A stretch of 7,740 nt of DNA. Source: Thermoplasmata archaeon. Lineage in GTDB: Archaea > Thermoplasmatota > E2 > DHVEG-1 > B8-G13. The position numbers were made by a program, and so were the translations under genes. Position 1 is the stretch's first letter; the number at the start of each line of letters is the position of its first letter. The stretch covers positions 1 to 7,740 of the forward strand of contig JAGGYP010000094.1 of NCBI GenBank assembly GCA_021162485.1, read 5' to 3'. Below are positions 1 to 6,038 of the stretch, piece after piece. The notes under the pieces are model-generated. The model searched no databases. It worked only from the letters and a program-made list of their open reading frames with translations, and was not told the DNA's origin.

Positions 1-19
1 GATTAATACCAAAGATATT

Positions 20-1057
20 TTGAGTGATTACATGTTAGTTTATAAAAAGGCAGAGTTAATCAGACACGGAAAAATAAGGTTAGACTGTAACATAGACGTT
101 CCTTTGGAGAGATCCACCTCAGGGCCGAGTTCATGGGAAAAAACAATAGCTTTAAAACTAGGGGATAAGCATCGAGTTAAACTGAGAGTAAGTAAAGATG
201 CAAAATTTGTTTTAATTAGAAGTGAAAACTCTTTTCAAATCGTTACTGCATCTGGCGATATCTTTGTTAAAAACGTTGATGTAATTCCAATATTGTTTCA
301 TGCGCCTGAACAGGCTTTTATCAACATAGAGGATAGATGTATCCATAGTTGTGTGTTTTGTAACAATGCAAGGCTAACCAAATCCTCGTTTCTTGGTAAC
401 TATAATGATGATAAATTTGTTAATCTCATATTAAAAGTTTCAGAAAGGAAAGATTTTAAAGCAGTAGCTATAACAAGTGGGATGTACCCAGATAACCAGA
501 CGATTATCAAAAGAATGGCATATATTGTAAAAAACATCAGAAGGATGCTACCTCATATACCAATTGGTGTTGAACCCTATGTTGAGGAAAAAAATGATAT
601 TCTCCAACTTAAAGACGCTGGTGCAGATGAAATCAAGATAAATGTTCAAGCATCTAGCAAAGAGTTTTTTAAAAAAATTTGCCCAAGTATGAAATATGAG
701 AGAATCCTTGATTTGCTTGATTATGCAGTCGAAATCTTTGGTAAGAATAGAGTAACTTCTAATATAATCTATGGGTTAGGTGAAAAAACAGTTGATATTT
801 TATCCAGCCTAGAGTTACTTGCAGAGAAAGGAGTGGTACCAAATCTTAGATTAGTCAGAATAAATGATCAAAATAAAACAAAAATTGAAAAAGCCATAGG
901 TAAAAAGATAGATTCTCTTCCTTCCAAAGACTATATGGTATATTTATCTAAAAAACTCAAAACTATATTAGAAAATAATGGTCTAACGACTTTGAAGTTC
1001 AAAACAATGTGCCAGCCTTGCACCTGCTGTGATATTGTGCCTTTTTATGACCTCTAG
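20..1057 (+). CDS. Radical SAM protein, biotin-synthase-related type (5' end uncertain)
   Basis: A 4Fe-4S radical SAM enzyme is indicated by the CX3CX2C motif (C-I-H-S-C-V-F-C, residues 107-114 counted from the TTG at 20), which should bind the cluster and S-adenosylmethionine. A TIM-barrel-like stretch follows, with an ITSG strand near 151-154, a GVEPY segment near 183-187 and a GADEIKINVQ strand near 201-210. The C-terminus has a second cysteine group, C331, C334, C336 and C337 (CQPCTCC followed by DIVP), which could hold an auxiliary iron-sulfur cluster. The overall look recalls the archaeal biotin synthase-related group (COG2516), from memory only; the substrate is unknown. The start is unsure: the frame stays open to the window edge, TTG 20 has no clear Shine-Dalgarno, and ATG 32 has a weak GAGTGAT before it. 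About 345 residues would be near full length. It is separated from the ribosomal operon by a 245-base gap with its own promoter, so it is probably a separate transcription unit. Confidence 0.8.
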   Translation: MSDYMLVYKKAELIRHGKIRLDCNIDVPLERSTSGPSSWEKTIALKLGDKHRVKLRVSKDAKFVLIRSENSFQIVTASGDIFVKNVDVIPILFHAPEQAFINIEDRCIHSCVFCNNARLTKSSFLGNYNDDKFVNLILKVSERKDFKAVAITSGMYPDNQTIIKRMAYIVKNIRRMLPHIPIGVEPYVEEKNDILQLKDAGADEIKINVQASSKEFFKKICPSMKYERILDLLDYAVEIFGKNRVTSNIIYGLGEKTVDILSSLELLAEKGVVPNLRLVRINDQNKTKIEKAIGKKIDSLPSKDYMVYLSKKLKTILENNGLTTLKFKTMCQPCTCCDIVPFYDL

Positions 1058-1073
1058 AAAAATATTCAGCACA

Positions 1074-1079
1074 TTTTTT
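1074..1079 (+). terminator. T-run, candidate transcription terminator of the radical SAM gene
   Basis: Six T residues lie 17 bases after the radical SAM stop codon. Archaeal RNA polymerase commonly terminates at short T-runs without a hairpin. The run is short, and no second T-run supports it beyond the CCTTTTCTC at 1121-1129, so this is a weak call based on position and composition. Confidence 0.35.
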
Positions 1080-1080
1080 A

Positions 1081-1127
1081 GAAAAGATAAGGGTAAGTTT
1101 TAAATACTAAACTTAATTATCCTTTTC
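1081..1127. repeat. Imperfect inverted repeat centred on the TATA box
   Basis: The left arm at 1081-1100 (GAAAAG, ATAA, then AAGTTT) and the right arm at 1109-1127 (AAACTT, then TTAT and CTTTTC) are imperfect reverse complements with small bulges. The outer GAAAAG/CTTTTC and inner AAGTTT/AAACTT blocks match perfectly. The spacer, 1101-1108, overlaps the TATA box of the ribosomal operon. It could be an operator for a dimeric regulator, a cruciform-prone element, or a chance product of AT-rich DNA. Confidence 0.45.
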
Positions 1128-1130
1128 TCA
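1093..1130 (+). promoter_or_regulatory. Archaeal promoter of the ribosomal operon (TATA box TTTAAATA at 1099-1106)
   Basis: TTTAAATA is a good archaeal TATA box, with a purine-containing GGGTAAGT just upstream in the BRE position. At the normal 24-28 base distance from the TATA centre, transcription would begin at about 1127-1132, for example at A1130 or A1132. This gives a leader of roughly 170 nt before the uL3 ATG. The structured element described separately starts at 1134, only a few bases after this predicted start. That coincidence supports both calls. Confidence 0.6.
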
Positions 1131-1133
1131 CAT

Positions 1134-1257
1134 CCTGTCTATAACCAGACACTTGAAAACTGGGCAACATCTAAAAATTTGGATGTCCCAGTAATCAGGC
1201 AATCATGATAACTAAAAACTTTTGATTGCCTGATTAAGTGTCACGGTTTAGACAAGG
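1134..1257 (+). ncRNA. Candidate structured leader RNA, three-way junction upstream of uL3
   Basis: Four nested helices pair nearly the whole segment. P1: 1134-1146 with 1245-1257, 12 pairs, bulges T1142 and A1255. P2: 1148-1154 with 1236-1242, 7 pairs (GACACTT/AAGTGTC), separated from P1 by A1147 opposite A1243-C1244. P3: 1159-1164 with 1187-1192 (ACTGGG/CCCAGT), then 1167-1171 with 1182-1186, with a CA bulge. P4: 1193-1205 with 1223-1235, 13 perfect pairs (AATCAGGCAATCA and its complement) with a 17-nt loop. P3 abuts P4 and P4 abuts P2; only GAAA (1155-1158) is unpaired in the junction. I do not recognise a known family. It is not 5S rRNA, tRNA, SRP RNA or RNase P RNA by sequence. No T-run follows, so it is more likely a 5' leader of the operon than a separately terminated gene; processing into a small RNA is possible. 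The fold was derived by hand. Confidence 0.6.
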
Positions 1258-1302
1258 CAAAAAAAGAGACTTCAAATAAAAAATTCAAAAGGAGATAATA
1301 CT

Positions 1303-2298
1303 ATGGCCAAAAGACATCGACCAAGAAGAGGATCAATGGGGTATTCTCCCCGAAAACGTGCTAGATCAGAGGTTCCACATATCAAAAACTGGCCAGAAAC
1401 CAGTGCTGAGAAACCCAAACTGCAAGGATTCGCTGGTTATAAGGCAGGTATGACACATGTTTTTGTAATAGATTATAGACCAACTTCTACAACCTCTGGT
1501 AAAGAAGTCATGGTGCCAGTCTCAGTAGTTGAGGTTCCTCCAATAAAAATAGTGGCAATAAGAGGATACAAAGATACTGCTTATGGGTTACAAACATTAA
1601 CAGAGATTTGGGCTGATAAAATAGATCCTGAGCTTAAAAAAAGATTGCCTTTACCAAAAAAAGAAACAAAGAAAGACTGGGATAAACTAAAAGAGGCAGA
1701 TGAGGTTAGAGTACTTGCATATACTCAACCAAAAACTGTAACAGGAGTACCAAAGAAGAAACCAGAGATAATAGAGATTAGAATAGACGGTGGTACGCTG
1801 GAGGAGCAGATAGAATATGCAAAACAAATACTGGGGAAAGAGGTAAAGATAAACGAAGCTCTAAACGAGGGAGATATGATCGATGTTATAGCAGTTACAA
1901 AAGGTAAAGGTTTCCAAGGCGCTGTTAAAAGATGGGGAGTAAAATTATTACATCACAAAGATTCAAAACATAGAAGAAAGATAGGAACCGCTGGGTCCTG
2001 GCATCCAAACTGGGTCCAATCCACTGTCCCACAAGCTGGTCAGATGGGATACCACCAAAGAACAGAATTCAATAAGCGTATATTAAAAATAGGTGAAAAT
2101 GGAGAAGAAATAACACCAGCGGGTGGCTTCCCGCATTATGGCGTGATCAGGAACAATTACATATTGATACATGGTTCAATTCCAGGACCAACAAAAAGAT
2201 TAATCTGCCTCAGAGAGGCAATAAGATATAGAAGAGGAATAAAGGTAGAGAAACCAGAGCTGACATATATATCAACCTCGAGTAAACAAGGGGTATAG
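1303..2298 (+). CDS. rpl3: Large-subunit ribosomal protein uL3 (L3)
   Basis: Universal large-subunit protein uL3, an early-assembling protein that contacts 23S rRNA near the peptidyl-transferase centre. The 331 residues are the normal archaeal size. Visible signatures are the basic N-terminus (MAKRHRPRRGSMGY, then RKRAR), GYKAGMTH at 45-52, KGKGFQGAVKRWG at 200-212, GSWHP at 231-235 followed by AGQMGYHQRTE at 245-255 in the extended loop that reaches towards the catalytic centre, and GGFPHYG at 274-280. The ATG at 1303 is preceded by AAAAGGAG (ends 1294), 8 bases upstream. It is the first gene of the operon and lies 45 bases downstream of the folded leader element, so it would be the first target of any leader control. 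The next gene, uL4, starts 2 bases after its stop. Confidence 0.98.
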   Translation: MAKRHRPRRGSMGYSPRKRARSEVPHIKNWPETSAEKPKLQGFAGYKAGMTHVFVIDYRPTSTTSGKEVMVPVSVVEVPPIKIVAIRGYKDTAYGLQTLTEIWADKIDPELKKRLPLPKKETKKDWDKLKEADEVRVLAYTQPKTVTGVPKKKPEIIEIRIDGGTLEEQIEYAKQILGKEVKINEALNEGDMIDVIAVTKGKGFQGAVKRWGVKLLHHKDSKHRRKIGTAGSWHPNWVQSTVPQAGQMGYHQRTEFNKRILKIGENGEEITPAGGFPHYGVIRNNYILIHGSIPGPTKRLICLREAIRYRRGIKVEKPELTYISTSSKQGV

Positions 2299-2300
2299 GC

Positions 2301-3065
2301 ATGAAAGTAAATATTTATGATTTAAATGGAGAAGTCAAAAACAAAATCGATCTACCAGAAATATTCAACTACCCTATCCGAATTGACATTATAAAAAAAG
2401 CATTTGATGTTTTAAGAGCAAATAAACGCCAACCCTACGGTGCAGATCCTCTAGCAGGAAAGAGGCATGCAACAGCATCAGCAGGTAAAGGTCTAGGTGT
2501 ATCCAGAGTACCACGATTAACACAGGTGGGAAGCAGGAGAGCAGCGCTTGCACCAGGAACTGTTGGAGGTAGGAGAGCACATCCACCAAAAGCTGAAAAG
2601 AACTGGAAAGAAAAAATAAACAAAAAAGAAAAACAAATGGCAATAAAATCAGCTCTCTCAGCACTAACAAACAAGGAAATAGTCAAGCAAAGAGGTCATG
2701 AGTTTGATGAAAAAATCACATTGCCAATAGTTGTAGAGGATAGGTTTAAGGATATTAAAAAAACAAAGGAATTAGTAGAAGTTCTAAAAAAACTAAGAGT
2801 GTATGAGGATATAGAAAGAGCAGAAAGAGGCAAGCATATAAGAGCTGGTAAAGGAAAAAGAAGAGGCAGGAAATACAAGATACCAAAATCTATATTAATA
2901 GTCTCAAGCAGAGGAGATATCCATAAAAGCGCAGCAAATCTACCAGGTCTAGATGTTATAACACCCAACCAGATAAATATAGAATATTTAGCCCCTGGTG
3001 GCAACCCTGGTAGACTCACCATATTTACAGAGGAAGCATTAAAGCAGATTGGAGGTAGTAAATAG
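2301..3065 (+). CDS. rpl4: Large-subunit ribosomal protein uL4 (L4, archaeal L4e)
   Basis: Large-subunit protein uL4, whose extended internal loop lines the peptide exit tunnel. The 254 residues fit the archaeal form. The loop is recognisable at about 42-95 (RQPYGADPLAGKRH, then GSRRAALAPGTVGGRRAHPP). A basic block, RAGKGKRRGRKYK at 181-193, and APGGNPGRLTIFTEEA at 231-246 are typical C-terminal features. The ATG lies 2 bases after the uL3 stop, with a GGGGT element inside the uL3 end serving as Shine-Dalgarno, so translation is probably coupled. In E. coli uL4 represses its own operon through the mRNA leader; whether this one does is not shown by the sequence, but a structured leader two genes upstream makes the question reasonable. 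Confidence 0.98.
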   Translation: MKVNIYDLNGEVKNKIDLPEIFNYPIRIDIIKKAFDVLRANKRQPYGADPLAGKRHATASAGKGLGVSRVPRLTQVGSRRAALAPGTVGGRRAHPPKAEKNWKEKINKKEKQMAIKSALSALTNKEIVKQRGHEFDEKITLPIVVEDRFKDIKKTKELVEVLKKLRVYEDIERAERGKHIRAGKGKRRGRKYKIPKSILIVSSRGDIHKSAANLPGLDVITPNQINIEYLAPGGNPGRLTIFTEEALKQIGGSK

Positions 3066-3066
3066 G

Positions 3067-3330
3067 ATGGTAACAGATCCATATGAAATAATATTACATC
3101 CATATGTAACAGAAAAAAGCATGTCTAAAATTGAGAAGGAAAACGCTCTAGAGTTTATAGTTAAAAGAACAGCAAATAAAAACGAAATCAAAAAAGCAAT
3201 AGAAAAAATGTTTAATGTGAAAGTAAAAAAGGTAAACACCAGAATAACAAAATATGGCAAACACGCTGTAGTAACCTTGATACCAGAATACAAAGCAGAG
3301 GATATAGGCATGAGAATTGGAATATTCTAA
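3067..3330 (+). CDS. rpl23: Large-subunit ribosomal protein uL23 (L23)
   Basis: Small large-subunit protein located at the exit of the peptide tunnel, where the signal recognition particle and nascent-chain factors dock. The 87 residues show the family motif HPYVTEKSM at 11-19, the FIVKRTANKNEIKKAIEKMFNVKVKKVNT core (30-58) and the usual C-terminal I-G-x-R-I-G-I-F. I chose ATG 3067 over the longer open frame from TTG 3049: a strong GGAGGT lies at 3051-3056, 10 bases before the ATG, and the extra six residues (MEVVNR) would be encoded over that Shine-Dalgarno and the uL4 end. The gap to the uL4 stop is a single base. Confidence 0.97.
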   Translation: MVTDPYEIILHPYVTEKSMSKIEKENALEFIVKRTANKNEIKKAIEKMFNVKVKKVNTRITKYGKHAVVTLIPEYKAEDIGMRIGIF

Positions 3331-3344
3331 AGAAGTGAGGATAT

Positions 3345-4049
3345 ATGGGTAAGAGAATTTTATCACAAAGGAAAGGTCGCGGAACCAGCGTATTTAGAGC
3401 ACCCTCTCATCGGTATAAGGCAGATGTAAAATATGAGATTCAAGGAGAATTGAAGGGTGTGGTAGAGGATATTATCCATGACCCTGGACATACTGCACCT
3501 TTAGCTAAGATAAAGTTGGAAGATGGAAAGGATACTTATTTGCTTGCCACTGAGGGTTTGAAAGTAGGCGATATCATAAGATTTACAGAGGAGAAAGATT
3601 TCAAAATTGGTAATGTTTTACCACTTGCAAGTATACCAGAGGGGTTCACTGTATGTAACATAGAATTATCACCTGGTGATGGCGGCAAGTTAGTAAGAAG
3701 CAGTGGCGCATATGCAACCATAATTTCTCATGACAAAGGTAAAACAGTTGTCAAACTTCCATCTGGTAAATTTAAAACCCTTAATTCTTCATGTAGAGCA
3801 ACCATTGGTATAATAGCAGGTGCAGGCAGAATTGATAAGCCATTTGTAAAAGCTGGTATAAAGCATATTGCCATGAGAGCAAGAGGAAAAGTTCACCCTG
3901 TAGTGAGAGGCGTTGCTATGAACCCTGTATCACATCCTCATGGAGGAGGATCACACCAGCATGTTGGTAGACCTAAAACTGTCAGGAGAGGTGCTCCTCC
4001 AGGAAGAAAAGTTGGAAGTATATCTGCGAGAAAAACTGGTAGAAGGTAG
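3345..4049 (+). CDS. rpl2: Large-subunit ribosomal protein uL2 (L2, archaeal L8e type)
   Basis: Universal uL2, which bridges the subunits and sits close to the peptidyl-transferase centre. The 234 residues match the archaeal form, which is shorter at the N-terminus than the bacterial one. Signatures are [13 protein letters not shown] at the start, [16 protein letters not shown] at 109-124, and the histidine-rich [14 protein letters not shown] at 193-206, with H197, H199, H204 and H206; a conserved histidine in this segment has been linked to subunit association and peptide-bond formation. The basic tail [14 protein letters not shown] is usual. GTGAGG lies just before ATG 3345 (short spacing, 4 bases), and the gap from uL23 is 14 bases. 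Confidence 0.98.
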   Translation: MGKRILSQRKGRGTSVFRAPSHRYKADVKYEIQGELKGVVEDIIHDPGHTAPLAKIKLEDGKDTYLLATEGLKVGDIIRFTEEKDFKIGNVLPLASIPEGFTVCNIELSPGDGGKLVRSSGAYATIISHDKGKTVVKLPSGKFKTLNSSCRATIGIIAGAGRIDKPFVKAGIKHIAMRARGKVHPVVRGVAMNPVSHPHGGGSHQHVGRPKTVRRGAPPGRKVGSISARKTGRR

Positions 4050-4054
4050 ATAAC

Positions 4055-4513
4055 ATGGTTGAGGAAGAGAAAAAAAGGATTAGTAGAGCAAAAAGGAAGC
4101 GAAAAGAAAAGAGAAAAATGGAGGTAATCAGTCGAGAGTTTAGATATAGAGGTTTAACTCTAGAGGAACTAAAAAGCTTAACGATAGAAGACTTGTTAAA
4201 ATATCTACCTGCAAGGGCAAGAAGAACTTTGAAAAGAGGTTTAACTCCAAGACAAGAAAAACTGTTAAGAGATATTAGAAAAGTAGATAAAGGCAAGTTG
4301 ATAAAAACACATTGTAGGGATATGATAATACTGCCAGAATTTGTAGGTCATAAGATTGGGGTTCATAATGGCAAAGAGTTTATCCATGTTGAAATCAAGC
4401 CTGAAATGATAGGTCATTACCTTGGTGAATTTGCTCTTACAAGAAAGAGAGTAGTTCACAGTGCACCTGGTGTTGGAGCAACACGTTCATCTAAATATAT
4501 GCCATTGAAATAA
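4055..4513 (+). CDS. rps19: Small-subunit ribosomal protein uS19 (S19, archaeal S15e-like)
   Basis: Small-subunit head protein near the A-site finger and uS13. Archaeal signatures are [12 protein letters not shown] at 28-39, [21 protein letters not shown] (51-71), [24 protein letters not shown] (86-109), then [12 protein letters not shown] and the C-terminal [12 protein letters not shown]. The first 22 residues are strongly charged ([19 protein letters not shown]) and are most likely a flexible rRNA-contacting tail. An internal ATG (residue 22, at 4118) would remove this tail but has no good Shine-Dalgarno, so ATG 4055 is preferred; its own Shine-Dalgarno (AAGGTAGAT) is only moderate and overlaps the uL2 stop. 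The gap from uL2 is 5 bases. Confidence 0.97.
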   Translation: MVEEEKKRISRAKRKRKEKRKMEVISREFRYRGLTLEELKSLTIEDLLKYLPARARRTLKRGLTPRQEKLLRDIRKVDKGKLIKTHCRDMIILPEFVGHKIGVHNGKEFIHVEIKPEMIGHYLGEFALTRKRVVHSAPGVGATRSSKYMPLK

Positions 4514-4522
4514 AGTTAAAGT

Positions 4523-4528
4523 GGTGAT
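4523..4528 (+). promoter_or_regulatory. Shine-Dalgarno GGTGAT fixing a TTG start for uL22
   Basis: GGTGAT matches the 3' end of archaeal 16S rRNA (ATCACCTCC) and lies 6 bases before TTG 4535. It is 21 bases from the next candidate, ATG 4550. This favours the TTG start. Confidence 0.7.
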
Positions 4529-4534
4529 ATAAAA

Positions 4535-4993
4535 TTGAGAAGATATTCAATGGAAATAGACCCTGAAAAAAGCGCTAAGGCATACGGTTTCGAGTTGCAA
4601 TGCTCGCCAAAAGACTCCTATAACATAGCTAAGGCTATAAGAGGTATGAAACTTCAGGAAGCAAAGAAATTGCTAGAAGATGTAATAGCATTAAAAAGAT
4701 CGATAAAATTCTACAGATACAAAAGAAAATGTGCTCATAAAAAAGGACGCATTGGAGCAGGAGGGTATCCAAAGAAAGTTGCAGAGTGTATACTCGGTGT
4801 AATAAAAAATGCAGAGAACAATGCAGAGTATAAAGGTTTGGATGTGGAAAATCTCATCATATCTCATATTTCCACCTATAAGGGTAGAAAAATCGAAGGA
4901 ATTATCCCAAGGGCGCATGGAAGAGCCACGGCAAATAATGAGCAGACTACAAATGTGGAAGTAATATTGCAAGAGATTGAGGAGGAGGAATAA
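4535..4993 (+). CDS. rpl22: Large-subunit ribosomal protein uL22 (L22), TTG start
   Basis: Large-subunit protein whose long beta hairpin lines the peptide exit tunnel beside uL4. The 152 residues fit the archaeal family: the N-terminal RRYSMEIDPEKSAKAYGFEL resembles the usual archaeal YS-x-DPE-K-x-AKA-G-EL pattern, AIRGMKLQEAKKLLEDVI follows at 34-51, and IPRAHGRA at 124-131 is the hairpin-tip signature. I start it at TTG 4535 because of the well-spaced GGTGAT upstream and because residues before the internal ATG 4550 (RRYS) match the family N-terminus. Its stop codon overlaps the uS3 start by one base (TAATG), implying coupled translation. Confidence 0.96.
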   Translation: MRRYSMEIDPEKSAKAYGFELQCSPKDSYNIAKAIRGMKLQEAKKLLEDVIALKRSIKFYRYKRKCAHKKGRIGAGGYPKKVAECILGVIKNAENNAEYKGLDVENLIISHISTYKGRKIEGIIPRAHGRATANNEQTTNVEVILQEIEEEE

Positions 4994-5826
4994 TGGTAGC
5001 AGAGAGAAAGTTTATCAAAGAAAAAGTGAAAAGAATGCTAGTAAAAGAGTTTATAATGAAAGAAATCGAAGGTGCAGGATTCGGCGGATTAGATATTCAA
5101 AGAACACCAATGGGAACCAGATTAAGCATGCTCGTAGAAAGACCTGGCCTGGTCATAGGAAGAGGTGGAGCAAACATAAACAAACTTAGCAAAGAATTGA
5201 TTGAAAAATTCGAACTTGACAACCCGCAAATTGAAATCCAAGAAGTCGGAAGCAATGCAGCCTTAAACGCGCAAATAATGGCAGAGAAACTCGCAGAAGC
5301 CCTAGAAAGAGGATGGCATTTCAGAAGAGCTGGGCATGCAACTGTAAAAAGAATAATGGACGCTGGTGCAAAGGGTTGCCAAGTAATAATCTCTGGTAAA
5401 CTAACTGGAGAAAGACACAGAACAGAGAAATTCACAGAAGGTCATATAAAATACTGTGGAGAGACAGTAAAAGAGGTCATGGATGAAGGTTATGCAGTTG
5501 CAAAATTGAAACCAGGCATACTTGGTGTAAAAGTTAGGATTATGAAACCTGATGCAAAATTACCAGATGAAATTCATATTAAAACAATTGAGGAAACAAA
5601 AGTTGAAGAAAAGAAAGAAGAAAAGAAACCAGCTGGAACAAAATTATCAGATGTAAAAGAACTTGGTCCATCCGTGGTGAAAAAACTCGAAAAAGCAGGT
5701 ATTGAAACCATAGAAGAACTATATGATATGAGTGTAGAAGAAATAGCATCAATTGAAGGGATAAATGAAAAAGTAGCTAAAACTTTGAAAGAAAAACTTG
5801 GGAAAATAATTAAGGAGGTGAAGTAA
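4993..5826 (+). CDS. rps3: Small-subunit ribosomal protein uS3 (S3) with C-terminal helix-hairpin-helix extension
   Basis: Small-subunit head protein at the mRNA entry channel. Residues 1-95 form the type II KH domain with its GXXG loop in VIGRGGAN (54-61). Residues 96-190 are the S3 C-terminal domain (RRAGHATVKRIMDAGAKG, then SGKLTGERHRTEKF and GYAVAKLKPGILGVKVRIM). After this normal end come a lysine/glutamate-rich linker (about 197-215) and a module at about 218-277 with two helix-hairpin-helix motifs: KELGPSVVKKLEKAGI (222-237) and IASIEGINEKVAKTLKEKLG (251-270). Such motifs usually bind nucleic acid backbone non-specifically. At 277 residues the protein is longer than a core archaeal uS3 (around 200-220). 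Start ATG 4993 has GGAGGAGG ending 4 bases upstream. Its 3' end carries AAGGAGGTG (5812-5820), the strongest Shine-Dalgarno in the window, for the next gene. Confidence 0.97.
   Translation: MVAERKFIKEKVKRMLVKEFIMKEIEGAGFGGLDIQRTPMGTRLSMLVERPGLVIGRGGANINKLSKELIEKFELDNPQIEIQEVGSNAALNAQIMAEKLAEALERGWHFRRAGHATVKRIMDAGAKGCQVIISGKLTGERHRTEKFTEGHIKYCGETVKEVMDEGYAVAKLKPGILGVKVRIMKPDAKLPDEIHIKTIEETKVEEKKEEKKPAGTKLSDVKELGPSVVKKLEKAGIETIEELYDMSVEEIASIEGINEKVAKTLKEKLGKIIKEVK
5812..5820 (+). promoter_or_regulatory. Strong Shine-Dalgarno AAGGAGGTG near the uL29 start
   Basis: AAGGAGGTG (and the following A) is complementary to the archaeal 16S rRNA tail over its full length. It lies inside the last codons of uS3. 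It is 20 bases from the only usual start codon for uL29 (TTG 5841) but 8-9 bases from an in-frame ATA at 5829. A second, weak GGAAAT at 5832-5837 sits just before the TTG. Confidence 0.6.
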
Positions 5827-5840
5827 AAATAGGAAATATT

Positions 5841-6038
5841 TTGAAAGCTAAGGATATAAGGCAACTTACATCTGAAGAGAGAAAAGAGAAATTAAAAGAA
5901 TTGAAAGAGGAACTCATGCATGAGAGAGGAGTATCAGCAATGGGTGGCTCTCCACCATCTCCCGGGAAGATCCGTCAACTACGAACATCCATTGCTAGAT
6001 TGCTTACTATCATGCGGGAGGAAGGAGAAATCAAATGA
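5841..6038 (+). CDS. rpl29: Large-subunit ribosomal protein uL29 (L29), start codon uncertain
   Basis: Small two-helix protein beside uL23 at the tunnel exit. The 65 residues show the archaeal pattern: KAKDIRQLTSEERKEKLKELKEEL in the first helix, then the glycine/proline turn GGSPPSPGKIRQLRTSIARLLTI leading to the second. TTG 5841 is the only standard start in frame after the TAA at 5811-5813. Codons upstream (ATA GGA AAT ATT TTG) would add GNI before L-K-A-K-D, which fits the common archaeal N-terminus M-A-I-L-x-A-K-E slightly better than starting at the TTG; ATA 5829 is also better spaced from the strong Shine-Dalgarno. Use of ATA is only a possibility. The TGA stop overlaps the next start as ATGA (6035-6038). 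Confidence 0.94.
   Translation: MKAKDIRQLTSEERKEKLKELKEELMHERGVSAMGGSPPSPGKIRQLRTSIARLLTIMREEGEIK

Noticed and set aside
1193..1235. The 13-pair perfect hairpin as a terminator or an insertion-sequence end.
   Set aside because: It is not followed by T residues, no transposase or target duplication is seen, and it fits inside a larger nested fold.
1134..1257. 5S rRNA, tRNA or another known stable RNA gene, given the three-way shape and about 124-nt length.
   Set aside because: None of the conserved 5S or tRNA sequence blocks are present, the stems and loops have the wrong sizes, and no T-run terminator follows.
1116..1299. ATTATCCTTTT at 1116-1126 could pair with AAAAGGAGATAAT at 1287-1299 and mask the uL3 Shine-Dalgarno.
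   Set aside because: The upstream arm lies before the predicted transcription start (about 1127-1132), so it should not be in the mRNA. It would regain interest if mapping showed an earlier start.
3049..3066. Longer uL23 beginning at TTG 3049.
   Set aside because: The TTG and following codons overlap the strong Shine-Dalgarno (GGAGGT) of ATG 3067, and the extra residues are not part of the family N-terminus.
2389..3103. Minus-strand open frames opposite uL4 and uL23.
   Set aside because: They are antisense to clearly recognisable ribosomal genes, have low-complexity Leu/Ser/Phe-rich products and no ribosome sites.
4977..5189. A 70-codon + strand frame overlapping the uL22 end and the uS3 start.
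   Set aside because: It is a shifted frame of uS3 with an Arg/Lys/Asn-rich product and no resemblance to a known protein; uS3 accounts for the region.
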